NCBI RefSeq assembly: GCF_025370935.1 | Contig: NC_133485.1 | Coordinates: 1,482,463-1,546,462 of the forward strand | Length of the DNA stretch: 64,000 nucleotides | Direction: 5' to 3' | DNA from: Choristoneura fumiferana | Taxonomy: Eukaryota; Arthropoda; Insecta; Lepidoptera; Tortricidae | Shown: positions 30,345 to 41,069 of the stretch, piece by piece | Layout: each line of letters begins with the position of its first letter | Numbering within the stretch: position 1 is the first letter of the stretch | The notes under the pieces: generated by a model | The model's database searches: none | Told to the model about the DNA's origin: nothing | Seen by the model: the letters and a program-made list of their open reading frames with translations, nothing else | Program-made: the position numbers and the translations under genes

Positions 30345-30560
30345 TGTGTGGCCGTGGTTGTCTAGTTTCGACCTCTCAAGAAGAGGTGCATGGGTTCAAG
30401 TCCCGGCTTAAGTCTTTAAGTTTTTCGGGACTCACGTGCAAAATCAGTTTTCAAATTTATTTACTATATTCACAGTGAACGAAATCGCGAGGAAATCTGT
30501 ACTCACTTGCGAATATTGTGTGTGTGTGTGACGTAAACAGGCCGATGATCATGAGGAAAC
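30345..30560 (+). mobile_element. SINE family A-like, diverged
   Basis: 'ggccgtggttgtctagtttc', B-box 'ggttcaagtccc', 'gtttttcgggactcacgtgc' and 'gtgaacgaaatcgcgaggaa' track SINE A in order with many changes; the 3' tail is replaced by 'gtgtgtgtgtgac' and 'aggccgatgatcatgagg'. Confidence 0.6.
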
Positions 30561-30641
30561 GAAGACTTATGTACAACTGTGTCGTTACACGTATTGTAAA
30601 TTATAATAAAGAATTTTATAAATATGTATAAATAATATCAC

Positions 30642-30905
30642 TAGACGACCAGATGGCCTAGTGGTTAGAGAACCTGACTACGAAGCTTGAGGTCCCGGGT
30701 TCGATTCGCGTGTCGGGCAGATATTTGTATGAGAAATACGAATGTTTGTTCTCGGGTCTTGGGTGTTTAATATGTATTTAAGTATGTATCTATCTATATA
30801 ATTATATTTATCCGTTGCTTAGTACCCATAACACAAGCTTACTTTGGGACTAGGTCAATTGGTGTGAATTGTCCCGTAATATTTATTTTATTATTATTTA
30901 TCACT
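30642..30905 (+). mobile_element. SINE family B, full copy
   Basis: A-box 'gatggcctagtggttagaga', B-box 'gggttcgattcg', 'gggcagatatttgtatgaga', 'ttctcgggtcttgggtgttt', 'gactaggtcaattggtgtga' and an AT-rich tail. Close to 12680-12954, so these two are the younger members here. Confidence 0.9.
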
Positions 30906-31639
30906 TTATATAATATTTACATCGACTACCACAAATGTAGGTTTTCCATTGCTATTACAAGTTGTTATTAAGATTTAATTCATTATATTCGATAAATATA
31001 ATAGTAGTAATAATAATTCGTTTATTTATTCAGACAACAAAGATCCATACATTATTAGTAATTTGCTTATAACTATGTTAGTATACATATTGGACTAGTA
31101 ATAGTGTGGTATTAATCAAATTTTTCATTATAGAGCACTCATCTCTTACAGCTATCATCTTCAGGAGGCTGTTAGTGCTGCCACGTATTCTTGTCAGAAG
31201 CGATGTCTTTTTCTAAAATAGACTTTATATATATCTTTCCTTTATTATACACATTGAATGTTATACTAAAGTAGCTTATACAAAACGAGCTTGTATCTTA
31301 TAAGTGTTACATAATTTGTAGCTATATCTTGTATTACTCAACTCTTATAAATAGTTCTCAATAACTTCTTGATAATGTAATTCAACAGGATATCAAAAGT
31401 TCAATGTTTACTGACAATAATTGACGCAGATTCAATTATAACTAAATATTACTAAGACCATGTTCATGCTGATATTAAAACAGAGATTATTGATATATGA
31501 ATATTTATACACGTGGTAGCGTGTCAAGCCAAGTTCAAAATAACTGATTCAAAAGGAATAAGGAGCTGTGTCTAATATTACACGAACTTTTTAAAGCAAC
31601 TTTGTATTACTTAATAATTCAGTATCTATAATAGATCCA
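30906..31639. other. AT-rich DNA, no gene seen
   Basis: Only simple AT-rich patches such as 'attattatttat' near 30890. Confidence 0.5.
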
Positions 31640-31857
31640 TACTAATATTATAAATACGAAAGTGTGTGTGTTTGTATGTTTGCCAGTCTTTCACGTCGAA
31701 ACGGAGCGACGGATCGACGTGATTTTTGGCATAGAGATAGTTTATATGCTCGAGAGAAACTAGGCCACTTTTTATCCCGGAAAAATGCACAGTTCCCGAG
31801 GGAACAGAATGCGATAACCGAATTCCACGCCGGCGAAACCGTGGGCAAAAGCTAGTA
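31640..31857 (-). mobile_element. Helitron-like repeat, complete short copy
   Basis: Reads 'ccatactaatattataaata', 'cgaaagtgtgtgtg', 'acggagcgacggatcgacgt', 'tttttatcccggaaaaatgc', 'cagttcccgagggaac', 'ccacgccggcgaaaccgtgg' and 'gcaaaagctagta'. This is the whole short unit in minus orientation. It gives two overlapping ORFs of about 65 codons, both artefacts. Confidence 0.75.
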
Positions 31858-31877
31858 TTTATAAGCTAGTGTTTATA

Positions 31878-31935
31878 GTTATTAAATAAATTTCATGTAT
31901 AGTTATCCAGAAACACATGAAATTTATTTAATAAC
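31878..31935. repeat. Perfect 21-bp inverted repeat
   Basis: 31878-31898 and 31915-31935 are exact reverse complements ('gttattaaataaatttcatg' plus t) around a 16-base spacer. It starts 20 bp after the Helitron-like element. A miRNA-type hairpin would be longer and less AT-rich, so a simple palindrome is more likely. Confidence 0.85.
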
Positions 31936-32374
31936 ATGATCTAAGCCAAAATCTAAGATAACTTGTATGTGAAAGTAACCAAGTCAAGTTTTGAGCTGAA
32001 GAAAGATTATCTTAAGTATTTGGCACTCATTTATAGCTCAAATCCTTAGTCAGTGAAGTCGACAATAACTGATTATTGAATACCACAATATAGCAAAGCG
32101 ATACATAGAGAACAGTTCCCAAGGTATATTAAATCAATATTGAACTTGGCTCCCGTTTCCACATTATTATTTTTTAGTGTTTTATTTCATTTAAGCCGAC
32201 TTGCTTATGCAATAGCACTAGAATATGGTCGATTAATTATATCTTTATTACTTCTATCTGTAATTATAAGTTTAATTTCCTATAAAAAAATCGAGATTAT
32301 TTTTTCTGCTGATGATATGTTATGACTACTACAAACATTAATATCAAATAAAAAAAGTCTCTTTGCGTCAGACT

Positions 32375-32414
<40 letters not shown>

Positions 32415-33133
32415 GGTTTGCGCTTGTTCTCTCTGCAAACACAGTTCGCGCCGTTTGCCCAACTTTATTGCGTTTATTGTTTTAGTTGTTAATTTTTTGT
32501 GTCAATAAATGTCTTTCTGACAAATTAAAATTGCATACTGTAAAAATTATCATCATCATCGTTATCAAATCGGTAGGTATAATTTTGACCGATATCAACA
32601 AGATATAGTCGCAAATTGAGGTCCAGTAAATGCGTTGACGTTCCAGATGTGAATAAATCCTTGAAAATATAATTAAACAGCACTTAACCCTATGACAGTG
32701 ACCAGCTAACCAAATCCAAGGAAATTTCCAAATCTGGCTCTCCGACGCGCAAGAGTCGACAAACTTACATGTGCGGCTGAACTTGGCGCCACTGCTGCCT
32801 GCACCTACAAATTTCCTACCAACAATTGTAGGTCCGCATTCGGCCACTAGTAAAACTTATATTTGTAGCGCTGTTCGCGAATATTTTGCTGTATAAATAA
32901 ACACACACTTGAAACATGGGTGTGTGCGTGAGGTGTAAACTCGACTGCAACACGTGCGTGCTATTAATTGTACGGTATTTAAATAAGTTTGATATTTTAA
33001 ACATAGTAATCGATTTATTAAAATAACGAAATGAAATGATCGTGACTCTCCTTCTAATCCTCTGTTTTATAATATATCATAAAAAAATATTGTACAGAAA
33101 ATAAGAAATTATAAAATTACTAATAATTCATAG
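31936..33133. other. No gene seen; (GA)n at 32378-32416
   Basis: A 39-bp (GA)n tract with one 'ata' interruption is the only clear feature. The 121-codon ORF on the minus strand (32482-32847) has no recognisable motif; I do not call it a gene. Confidence 0.5.
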
Positions 33134-33451
33134 AGTTAAATTATCCCATAAAGGGATCTTTTCTAGTTATCATTTAAACGATTGACTGGTCTTCAGAAAC
33201 ATGACATTTTAATATTTTCTTTCAAAATTGTGCATATTTTTACGTTTATAAACGTAGGGACAAAAGGTGCCGGTAATTGCCAACCTTATTTGTTCACTTT
33301 CTTGATAGGAAGTAATAATTTACCTATTAATTAATAAGAAAAAATGTACATATTGGTATTTGTAAAGAAAACATTAAAAAGTCTTATTTCTGAAGACCTC
33401 TCCACTGTTCAAAATCACTCGAAAAGATCCCTTTAAAGGATAATTTAACTT
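33134..33451. mobile_element. MITE with about 90-bp inverted repeats
   Basis: Left 'gagttaaattatcccataaa', 'gggatcttttc', 'ggtcttcagaaacatgacat', 'tttaatattttctttc'; right 'tgtaaagaaaacattaaaaa', 'tttctgaagacctc', 'gaaaagatccctttaaagga', 'taatttaactt'. TA lies just outside both ends, compatible with a TA duplication. No transposase. Confidence 0.8.
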
Positions 33452-34373
33452 GTATACATTAATTTTATTATTCAAATCGGATTTTAACAAAACTGACGAA
33501 TTTATAAAATGTTATACAAAACAATTTAATATCAAATGTGCCTTTTATTAAAAACCAGTTTGTATTGAACTGTTTTAACCGCAGTATTGATTTTAAATAT
33601 GTAAATAAATATTTAAAGTATCAATATCATACAATCGCGCAACATTTGCATCTCTGTTGATGTAAACAAACCATTCACCGCACACTACACAAATTTGTGA
33701 GCTTGTGTGAGTGTATCGTGAATTCGATACGCGTACACTGCTGCCGTGTGATCCTAAAACATCATGAAAAAATAAAAAATATATTATCCAAGTGCGAGTT
33801 GGCTTTGCTCATTGGAGGATTCCGTAAGAATTTAAAATTCTGCAAAAAATAACCTTGTTTTTTCATATAGAATTGTTTTTAGCAACATTGATTGAGGAAT
33901 TGCTTTATGTGTTAAATTTTAGGTTTAATAAAGTTTAGGTTAGTTATAAATAATTAATGTTTTAGTTAAATTAGTTGTTTAGTTACTTATTCTTACTTAT
34001 AAACAAACGGTGGTGTTTTGTTTTTTACATGGTGTTAAAAAAAACCCTACACTGTACGATAATTTAACCCACACTTTAAGGCTTATAATCGATTAATAAT
34101 ACTATACAAATGGAAAAATATTTCAAATCGATAAAAAATAGCGGATTTAGAAATGATAATGATAATGATGTAAAAAAAAGTTTTGTATGGAATTTAAGTC
34201 ATCTGAAGACTTTATCTCTATACAAAACACTTATTCTTATTTTCGACTAGCCAAAATAACAATCGAAAAAACTGCGTACGCACTGTACACTGACACACAC
34301 ACACGCTCAAGCAGCGTGGGCGCACCACATTGAGCCAGGTCATGGCACTCAGCGCGTGCGCGTCCGACTGCGA
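33452..34373. other. AT-rich DNA, no gene seen
   Basis: No recognised repeat. 'cacacacacacacgctcaag' near 34292 is a short CA tract. Confidence 0.5.
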
Positions 34374-34512
34374 TGCAGCAGGGCTACTACGAAACTCGAA
34401 ACTCGAAGTTTGTTTCGTGCAGTCCCTCTGGCACTTATACTATTTAATACGAGAGCGAGAGGGACCACACGACACGAACTTCGAGTTTAGAGTGTCGTAG
34501 TAGCCCTGCTGG
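34374..34512. mobile_element. Foldback MITE family C, copy 2
   Basis: 'gcagggctactacgaaactc', 'gaaactcgaagtttgt', centre 'cttatactatttaatacgag', then 'cacgaacttcgagtttagag' and 'tgtcgtagtagccctgc'. Same layout and length as 14148-14287. Confidence 0.9.
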
Positions 34513-34630
34513 CCCTAAAATACGAAGTGCAAAATTCGAAGTTCGTATCTTGCCGTCCCGCTGATGCTTATTTTAATACTAGTGAGAGGGACGGAAACGG
34601 AAACTTCAATTTTCGAATTTCACAGTAGCT
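34513..34630. mobile_element. Foldback MITE family C, diverged third copy
   Basis: 'cctaaaatacgaagtgcaaa', 'attcgaagttcgtatcttgc', centre 'gatgcttattttaatactag', 'agagggacggaaac' and 'ttcgaatttcacagtagc'. It starts directly at the end of copy 2, so the two are back to back. Confidence 0.65.
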
Positions 34631-34763
34631 CAGTACTCGGTCATCATTATGGCTGACTTGTTCCTCGCGATTTCATTTACACTTTGCCAGAATAAAAAGT
34701 AGCTCTTCATTAGTTAAATATACCTAATTCAAATTTGAATTACGAGATAGACGAACGATCTGT

Positions 34764-34951
34764 ACCCTTAGTGTAAGTTTTCGGTTACAAAATACGTCTC
34801 GATCGCGTTCGCGTTAAAATCTCAATTTGCATGGAAACACGAACATCGCAAATGTTCCGCTAGAGGCGCTGTTCATGTTTCCATACAAATTGAGATTTTA
34901 ACGCGAGCGCGATCAAGACGTATTTTGTAACCGAAAACTTACACTAAGGGT
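34764..34951. mobile_element. Near-perfect palindromic MITE family P, copy 2
   Basis: 'acccttagtgtaagttttcg' at the left and 'cgaaaacttacactaagggt' at the right are perfect inverted repeats; the rest of both arms pairs with few mismatches, as in 28949-29130. In this copy the symmetry extends to 'gtaccc...gggtac'. Confidence 0.92.
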
Positions 34952-34959
34952 ACTGGTTT

Positions 34960-35080
34960 AAGCCGCGGGTTCACGGTGGATGCAGGCCGCTTCGAACCAA
35001 AAGAACTGGAGCTCATTGGGGGAGGTCTATTTCCAACATTGGACACAAACGGCTGATATGATGGTGATGGTGACGGTGCT
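34960..35080 (+). mobile_element. RTE-clade LINE ORF2 C-terminus and tail
   Basis: Plus strand reads RWMQAASNQKNWSSLGEVYF, then QHWTQTADMM and 'gatggtgatggtgac', the RTE C-terminus (RWMQAA to QQWT) without a stop in this segment. Only about 110 bp are left. Confidence 0.85.
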
Positions 35081-35310
35081 GCTGATGAATTTGAATTGGT
35101 TAATTATTTCTACAATTTATAGGTTTCCGTGCCTCAAAAGTAAAAAAAAAAAGTTCGCATAATTTATTTGTCCATTAACCTGTCTGCCTGCCATGAAGCT
35201 TTTTCCCAGAAATGCGTTGAGATATCGAGTTTTGAATGGTTAGTTTGAATACCCAATCATTGTTATTGTGAAGGTTTTTAATAAACTAGAGTTCAATGAC
35301 TAAATAATTT

Positions 35311-35495
35311 CCTTGCTCACCCGCGACCTTACGATAGCTAAGCTTATGCAAAATATGCGTGTTCATGCAGTTCCTTCACCTCCACACTGTAAGAACACAC
35401 ACAAATCACACAAACCCATCTATCACCACCACCACACTACACTGACGCGTTTCGAACTCAACCAGAGCTCATCTTCAGAGTTCGAAACTAGAGTT
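35311..35495 (-). repeat. Hammerhead-associated repeat, best copy
   Basis: Minus strand: 35478-35444 holds CTGAAGA, T, stem 'gagctc', loop 'tggtt', stem 'gagttc', GAAAC, GCGTC. Then 'agtgtagtgtggtggtggtg', 'gtgttcttacagtgtggagg', 'gaactgcatgaacacgcata' and 'aaggtcgcgggtgagcaag'. Core order fits a type I hammerhead with a very short stem III, but one extra U lies between core and stem II. A Penelope-like source is inference. Confidence 0.65.
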
Positions 35496-36344
35496 CGTTG
35501 CATCCTAGTGAATCAGTAATGCCAAGCTGACCTAACTTGGCACACAGTTCGATGACTTCTACAGGAAGTAAAGACAAGTGTCATATGAATGTCAAGACTT
35601 TAAACAAACCTTTGCACAACTAATAAGAATAATATTTGTTTGTTAAAGTGACCAATTCCAAGAGTGCTCAGTAATTTTCGTAAAATTATCAATTTCTTCT
35701 TGATTCGTCATATTCACATTCTTAATTGATCGCATTCCTAATTTTACACTTTAATAACTGGTCATATTCCTGATTCGTCTTATTAAATAAATTATTGCCT
35801 AAGCGTAGCGCAAAATATAACGACTTAAGTACAATCTGTCCTAATACTTATTTAATCCTGTAAACTAGCAACTTTGCTCTGAACTCATGCGAGAATTATA
35901 GGACTAATCCTCTAACTGCGAGAGAAGGCCTGTATTTTATCCATCAGAGTGAAGTATGACAACAGCATGAAAGATGAGAGTTACAAAGTATAAACTCTGA
36001 AACAGTTTTTTTCCACGGTCACCCATCCAAAACCTGGCCACACCAAACGTTGCTTAACTTTCGAAATCGCCTCCTCACCTCATCTTCCGCTCGACCGCCG
36101 TTCCTTCCATAGCACATTCTAAAACAGGATAGTTATTCTCGACAAAAACAAGCGAATAAATGACCTTTTTCATTGTTTCCTTATGTGCACATTACGGCAA
36201 GGTCTTCCGCGTGTCTAAGCACCGCGTCATGATGCAGTCATTGCCACATAAGTACGGTCAGCAAACTGCGTTTTGAATAAATTACACAGTTGACATAAAA
36301 CATGTTCAAGGTCAACTTTCTTTTTAAAGACGATTAGAAGCTTA
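35496..36344. other. No feature recognised
   Basis: AT-rich, becoming GC-richer at 36000-36120 ('cttccgctcgaccgccgttc'). No repeat or gene called. Confidence 0.5.
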
Positions 36345-36346
36345 GG

Positions 36347-36559
36347 CTGTGTTGCCACTAAAGATGTGCGAGGATGTCTTACGAGGAATGTGTTTCTCAT
36401 AAACCACAATTAAAACACTTCGTTTTCCTATCATACAGCACATTTTTAGTGGAAACAGCTGAGCGGAGCGAGGCGAGGTAAATGAAGCGTTTCTATTGGT
36501 TCATGAAGAACACACTCCTTGCGACACACCGTCGCTCATCTCTAGTGGAAACGGAGCCT
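36347..36559. mobile_element. MITE with TA duplication ('ggctgtgttgccacta')
   Basis: Left end 'ggctgtgttgccactaaaga', 'tgtgcgaggatgtcttacga'; right end 'gcgacacaccgtcgctcatc', 'tctagtggaaacggagcc'. TA flanks both ends (36345-36346 and 36560-36561). Interior 'agctgagcggagcgaggcga' is typical of this insect family. Related ends occur at 16487 and 19330. Confidence 0.8.
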
Positions 36560-36561
36560 AA

Positions 36562-37633
36562 TGCTGGTTATTCTTGTTTTAAAAATATATCAAAATGTTA
36601 TCAGTCTTTGAAATCTCACCACTTTAAGCAAATTAGTGGTTTTATAGTATATTTTTTATCGAGGGACTAAAATAAGGAAATATATACCCGAGGTGGTCAG
36701 TCATCCGAGCTTCAGCGAGGGTGTCTATTTACCGAGGGTTTATATTGACTTTTCGTCTAGAGGTGAAAACTCTATTTTTCACTTCGATTGCGAGAAAAAT
36801 CAATTTATTTTAATCGTTTATGATTTACGCTCTACAACAATAATAATATCAAAGTTTTCGCGGTAAGTATTTTTTTTCAACCAGACACAGATATATAACA
36901 AAATCGCATCGGCGAAATGGTCCATACACAAACTGGAATAAATAGAATGCGGAAAAAGCATAGAACTAAGACCACGTAGACTTAAGAACGATACATTTTC
37001 GTCATGAAAATGGTCCACACACAATCTTATTTTATACCAAAAACTAAGCAAGTACTGGCTGTTTGAGTTTATCTAAGTCACTAGAAGTAAATTAAAAAAA
37101 TAATTACTTTTACTCCCTCGGGACTAAGGTACTTTACTCCCGCCTCGTAAGGCTATATTGACCCACTTTTAGAGCATGAGAAGTGAAAAGATCATTGTAG
37201 TCAAGTTAATAGCGTATTATGTACTTCCCGTGTTTTCTTCCATAACAATGCTGTTCGGAAATCCCATCGATTATTAAATAATTTATTGTTTTTTTTTTAC
37301 ATAGTATATCGCAAAAAGAACAATGAGATAAAACTTCTTAAGTGAAATATCTGGTGTGTTTGTTTGAAAAAAGAAAATTATTGTACTCCAAAATACTTTT
37401 CTATTGTTATTCTATAATCGCTATATGCTACTGGTAGCGCCATCTATTGCGCCACTAGCAGAATTATTGAACAGTTTTAGTTGGATTTTTGCTAAATGAC
37501 AAATGGAGTTGTAGTCAGTACTTGTAAAATAAAAGACGACATTTAGCGAAACATAAAAAGGTGCACTTTATTTCTTGTTATTGTCAGACTGTATAATTCA
37601 GCTATGGAAGTCCTTGGACTTCTAATTACTACC
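36562..37633. other. AT-rich DNA, weak repeat traces only
   Basis: 'acccgaggtggtcagtcatc' with 'ttaccgagggtttatat' (36687-36750), facing 'ctccctcgggactaagg' and 'cccgcctcgtaag' (37110-37150), may be ends of a decayed element. Not certain enough to call separately. Confidence 0.4.
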
Positions 37634-37900
37634 AGGTGGTAGGACCTTGAGCAAGGTCCGTCCGGATTGCTACCACCATCTTGCTCGCTAATCCTGCCGT
37701 GAAGCAGTGTTTCGGCGTGGAGAGTAAGACAGCCGATGAAATTACTGGCACTTGTATTCCATCTTAAACCTCTAGGTTGGCAACGCATCTGCAATCCCCC
37801 TGGTGTTGCAGGTGTCTATGGGCGGTGGTGATCTCTTACCGTCAGAATACCTACTTGCTCGTTTGCCATCCATTCAATCAAAAAAAATCTAAATAAATAA
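37634..37900 (+). mobile_element. LINE family R 3' end
   Basis: 'aggtggtaggaccttgagca', 'gattgctaccaccatcttgc', 'cgtggagagtaagacagcc', 'gggcggtggtgatctcttac' and 'aatcaaaaaaaatc'. A 15-bp stretch of the usual middle ('agcagtgcttgcactgttgt') is deleted. Confidence 0.75.
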
Positions 37901-38282
37901 AGTGTTGCAAAATGAAATTTTAATATGCTAGCGGTTTTCTATAGTTTACCCAAATTTCATATGCCATAATGTATAGTTTGATTTTCATTTGTCATAAAGT
38001 TTAGGTAGTGCCATGAGAGTTGAAGTAAATAATTACACACAAAGCTACAAAAAGAATTCATTGCACAAAAGGAGAATAAAAGAAAAAATATAAAAATCCT
38101 GCTGTCATTACACGACATGTGCTTGTGTGCGTGACCTCAACTCTGGTGGCACTGCCTATAACTTATTTGTAAAACAATGTTTACTTCAGAATTGATATTA
38201 GACCAACCCAGCGTAACCTATTACTGCACTCTAAGATTACATTAATAAAAAACAGATAACAGATTCTAGTTTACCATCTCTT

Positions 38283-38510
38283 TTAACCCCCGACGCAAAA
38301 AGAGGTGTGTTATAAGTTTGACCTTGTATCTGTCTGTCTATGGCACCGTAGCTCTTAAACGGGTAGACCGATTTGAATGCGTTTTTTTATCTGAAAGCAA
38401 GTTTTCTAGCCATGGTTCTTAGACATGTTTCATCAAAATCGGTTCAGCCTTTTTTGAGATGTTGAAGTGGCAAAGTTGGGGTTTTTTTAATTCAGAATAT
38501 AGTCCCAAAC
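38283..38510 (+). repeat. Repeat family T
   Basis: 'ttaacccccgacgcaaaaag', 'aggtgtgttataagtttgac', 'tctgtctgtct', 'caccgtagctcttaaacggg', 'aaaatcggttcagcctttt' and 'caaagttggggtttttt'. This is a near-complete copy that starts in 'ttaacccccgac' and ends in the T-rich segment. Confidence 0.75.
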
Positions 38511-38640
38511 ATCAACCTATGTATGGAAACATTTATTTATCGACCACCATTAAAAATCCTAAAAAAATAATTACAAGAGTTTTCAGTCAAACTTATCTAA
38601 TCAGATATAGTATAGACAAGACATAGTATTAGTCCATACT

Positions 38641-38905
38641 ATACTTACCACAGAACAAGAGGGCTTGGGCCATAGTTCCCACGCGGGCCCAGTGCGGATT
38701 GGGAACTTCACACACACCATTGAATTGCTTCGCAGATTTGTGCAGGTTTCCTCACGATGTTTTCCTTCACCGCAAAGCTCGTGGTAAATTTCAAATGTAA
38801 TTCCGCACATGAATTTCGAAAAACTCAGAGGTGCGAGCCGGGGTTTGAACCCACGACCCTCTGCTTGAGAGGCGATAGGTCAAACCACTAGGCCACCACG
38901 GCTTT
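38641..38905 (-). mobile_element. SINE family A lacking its tail
   Basis: 'agaacaagagggcttgggcc', 'cccacgcgggcccagtgcgg', 'aaagctcgtggtaaatttca', 'gggtttgaaccc' and 'aaccactaggccaccacggc'. The head is intact; the last 60 bp with the (GAT)n tail are missing at the left, and the same segment is present in plus orientation at 38906-38985. Confidence 0.9.
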
Positions 38906-38985
38906 TAGCCCTCTTGTTCTGAGAGGAGGCCTGTGCCCAGCAGTGGGACGTATATAGGCTGGGATGATGATGATGATGATACTTA
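38906..38985 (+). mobile_element. SINE family A tail, inverted relative to its neighbour
   Basis: 'agccctcttgttctgagagg', 'ggcctgtgcccagcagtggg', 'acgtatataggctgggatga' and (TGA)n. It abuts the head of the minus-strand copy. Confidence 0.9.
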
Positions 38986-39667
38986 CCACTATACTATGCA
39001 CGTATTTGCCGAAAAAAAAGCATGTGTATTTTTTAAATATGTATCTATAGTATGAAAACTAGTTGTTATTATCTATTGTTTACAAAGTTACATGCATCAG
39101 AAGGATTCGAGTTTTTCCGGTTCAGGAAATGGCCTTCGTAATTGTAATTAGTGATTGCGACACATTTTTTTCATGACAAAGCGATTGGAAAACAAAAGGT
39201 AGTTAACATTTCCCAAGAATCCCGGAATTTCCAAACTTCTTCCGACTTTAGGATTGTAAACAGTTTTCATAATTTATTGAACTGGGTGTTATTTTGAGGC
39301 GGTCTATATCAATGAACTAAATACAAATTACTTTAAACCATAACAGTTAAGATTAATAAAACTACTGCCTTAACAATTAGTAATTAAATTTCGAGGTAAG
39401 TTAAAATGAATAAATTAAAACCGAAATCATTAATAAAATCAAAATTTAAATTGATGTCGAAACAAAATTAAAATAAAAGAATAGATAACCAATTAAAATA
39501 GAACATTAACAATAACAGACAGATTAAAATTATTGATTATTATACCAATAGATTAGTGACTGACTAACTGACTTTAGAAAACAGCTAAAAGCTAAAAATT
39601 CAATACAATTGAACGCTGACTATCATACAGGTTCTTTAAGATAGGACGGGATAAGAAACTAGCCTAT
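38986..39667. other. AT-rich DNA, no gene seen
   Basis: Strongly A-rich from 39340 to 39620. No repeat recognised. Confidence 0.5.
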
Positions 39668-39900
39668 TTTTAACCCCCGGCGCAAAGAGAGGGGTGTTAT
39701 AAGTTTGACCGCTGTGTGTCTGTCTGTGGCACCGTAGCTCTTAAAAGGGTGGACTGATTTGAATGCGTTTTTTTTTTTAAATCATGTTTTTTAAGCGATG
39801 GTTCTTAGACATGTTTGATCAAAATCAGTTCAGCTGTTTTTGAGATATTGAACTTTAAAGTGACAAAGTTAGGGGTTTTCCAAGTTTTTGTTGTTCTTAC
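39668..39900 (+). repeat. Repeat family T
   Basis: 'ttaacccccggcgcaaagag', 'gggtgttataagtttgaccg', 'gcaccgtagctcttaaaagg', 'aaatcagttcagctgttttt' and 'aaagttaggggttttcc'. Same orientation as 38283-38510, 1.2 kb away. Confidence 0.75.
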
Positions 39901-40739
39901 GATGGACAAAGCTGCACAAAAAGCTGCATATTTTACAAAAACGGTATAAGTCAAAATAACTCTCTACTATGACATTTTCTATGAAGAGTCTACAATAGGT
40001 TACGTTTAAGTTGATTCGACAGCATCAACATTTCTACGATTTTCCAAAATACACCTAACTACCATAAAAACTTAACACAGGTACTTAGAATTTTAATATC
40101 CGTCAACAAAAGAAAGGAATGTCACGACGACCTAATAAAACTTAAATATGCACGATTTCTATATAAAGAATAATTCAATATGTCTTCACTTTTTATAGAC
40201 ATTTGCGACTATAAAACCTTAAAACGGGAATAAAAGTCAGTGAACTTCGTATAAAAATTCCACAGAGTAACTAAAACACTGAACCTAAAAAGTAAAAAAA
40301 GCAGAGTGTTCTTTTTTGTTCGAATATTTTTTACTCTGTGGTCGGAAAATGCAGCGCTGCAGGTGATTGCACCGAAACCGCTGTTTAAATATTGATTTTC
40401 TGATTTAAGAGAGTTGGCGAGATTAATTACCTGTCAAAGTTTATTGTCTTGAGGTTTGTTTGTTTGGGAGCTTGTTTGCACCTGCATTTTGCGGTCATGG
40501 CGGTGATGTTGGGTACGCTTTGATTTTAGCTGTATAACGGTTTGGGTTCCTTGTTGATGTTCAATTATATTAACCCCTGTTTCACCATATTCAGTTAAGT
40601 ACCTGTTATCTTCGTGAAAGATTATGATGCTGTATCTGTTTAATTGATACAGTTAAACAGAGATGGCACATAAAATGCAGAGAATTCTTTTTCTCGCGAA
40701 TTAAAAAAGACATATTTTTTGTTTCTCAAAATATTTTTC
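39901..40739. other. AT-rich DNA, no gene seen
   Basis: 'taacccctgtttcaccatat' at 40570 resembles the terminus of the Harbinger-like MITE at 41416, but no partner end is visible. Nothing else recognised. Confidence 0.45.
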
Positions 40740-41069
40740 AAGTCCGTCTGCGAGAACTGTGCAATTTTCCGGGATTAAAACTATCCCATATCCTTCATAG
40801 GATTTTAAACAATTTACATACCATTTCATCATAACCTACTGGTTGATTAGGTACGTGTAAAAGCGTAACCAATAAACAAAGATAAATTCACGTTTATAAT
40901 ATTTGTTACGATAATTTTCACGATAATTATAATATTCTAATCTAGAGACGTAAAATTTTCCACGGGTATTATTCAAGAAATGCAAATGAAGACAGTGATA
41001 GGTGGATATAATGTTTTCCGGCGACTCCGCTGGCGTATAATTCGTATGTAGTTCAAAACTTTTTTGAAC

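Noticed and set aside
30650..30715. tRNA gene candidate
   Set aside because: A and B boxes are present but there is no acceptor stem and the typical SINE B body follows. The same applies to the heads at 11902, 26555, 29470 and 53391.
32482..32847. 121-codon minus-strand ORF
   Set aside because: No recognisable domain, no supporting context, and low-complexity ends; not distinguishable from a chance ORF.
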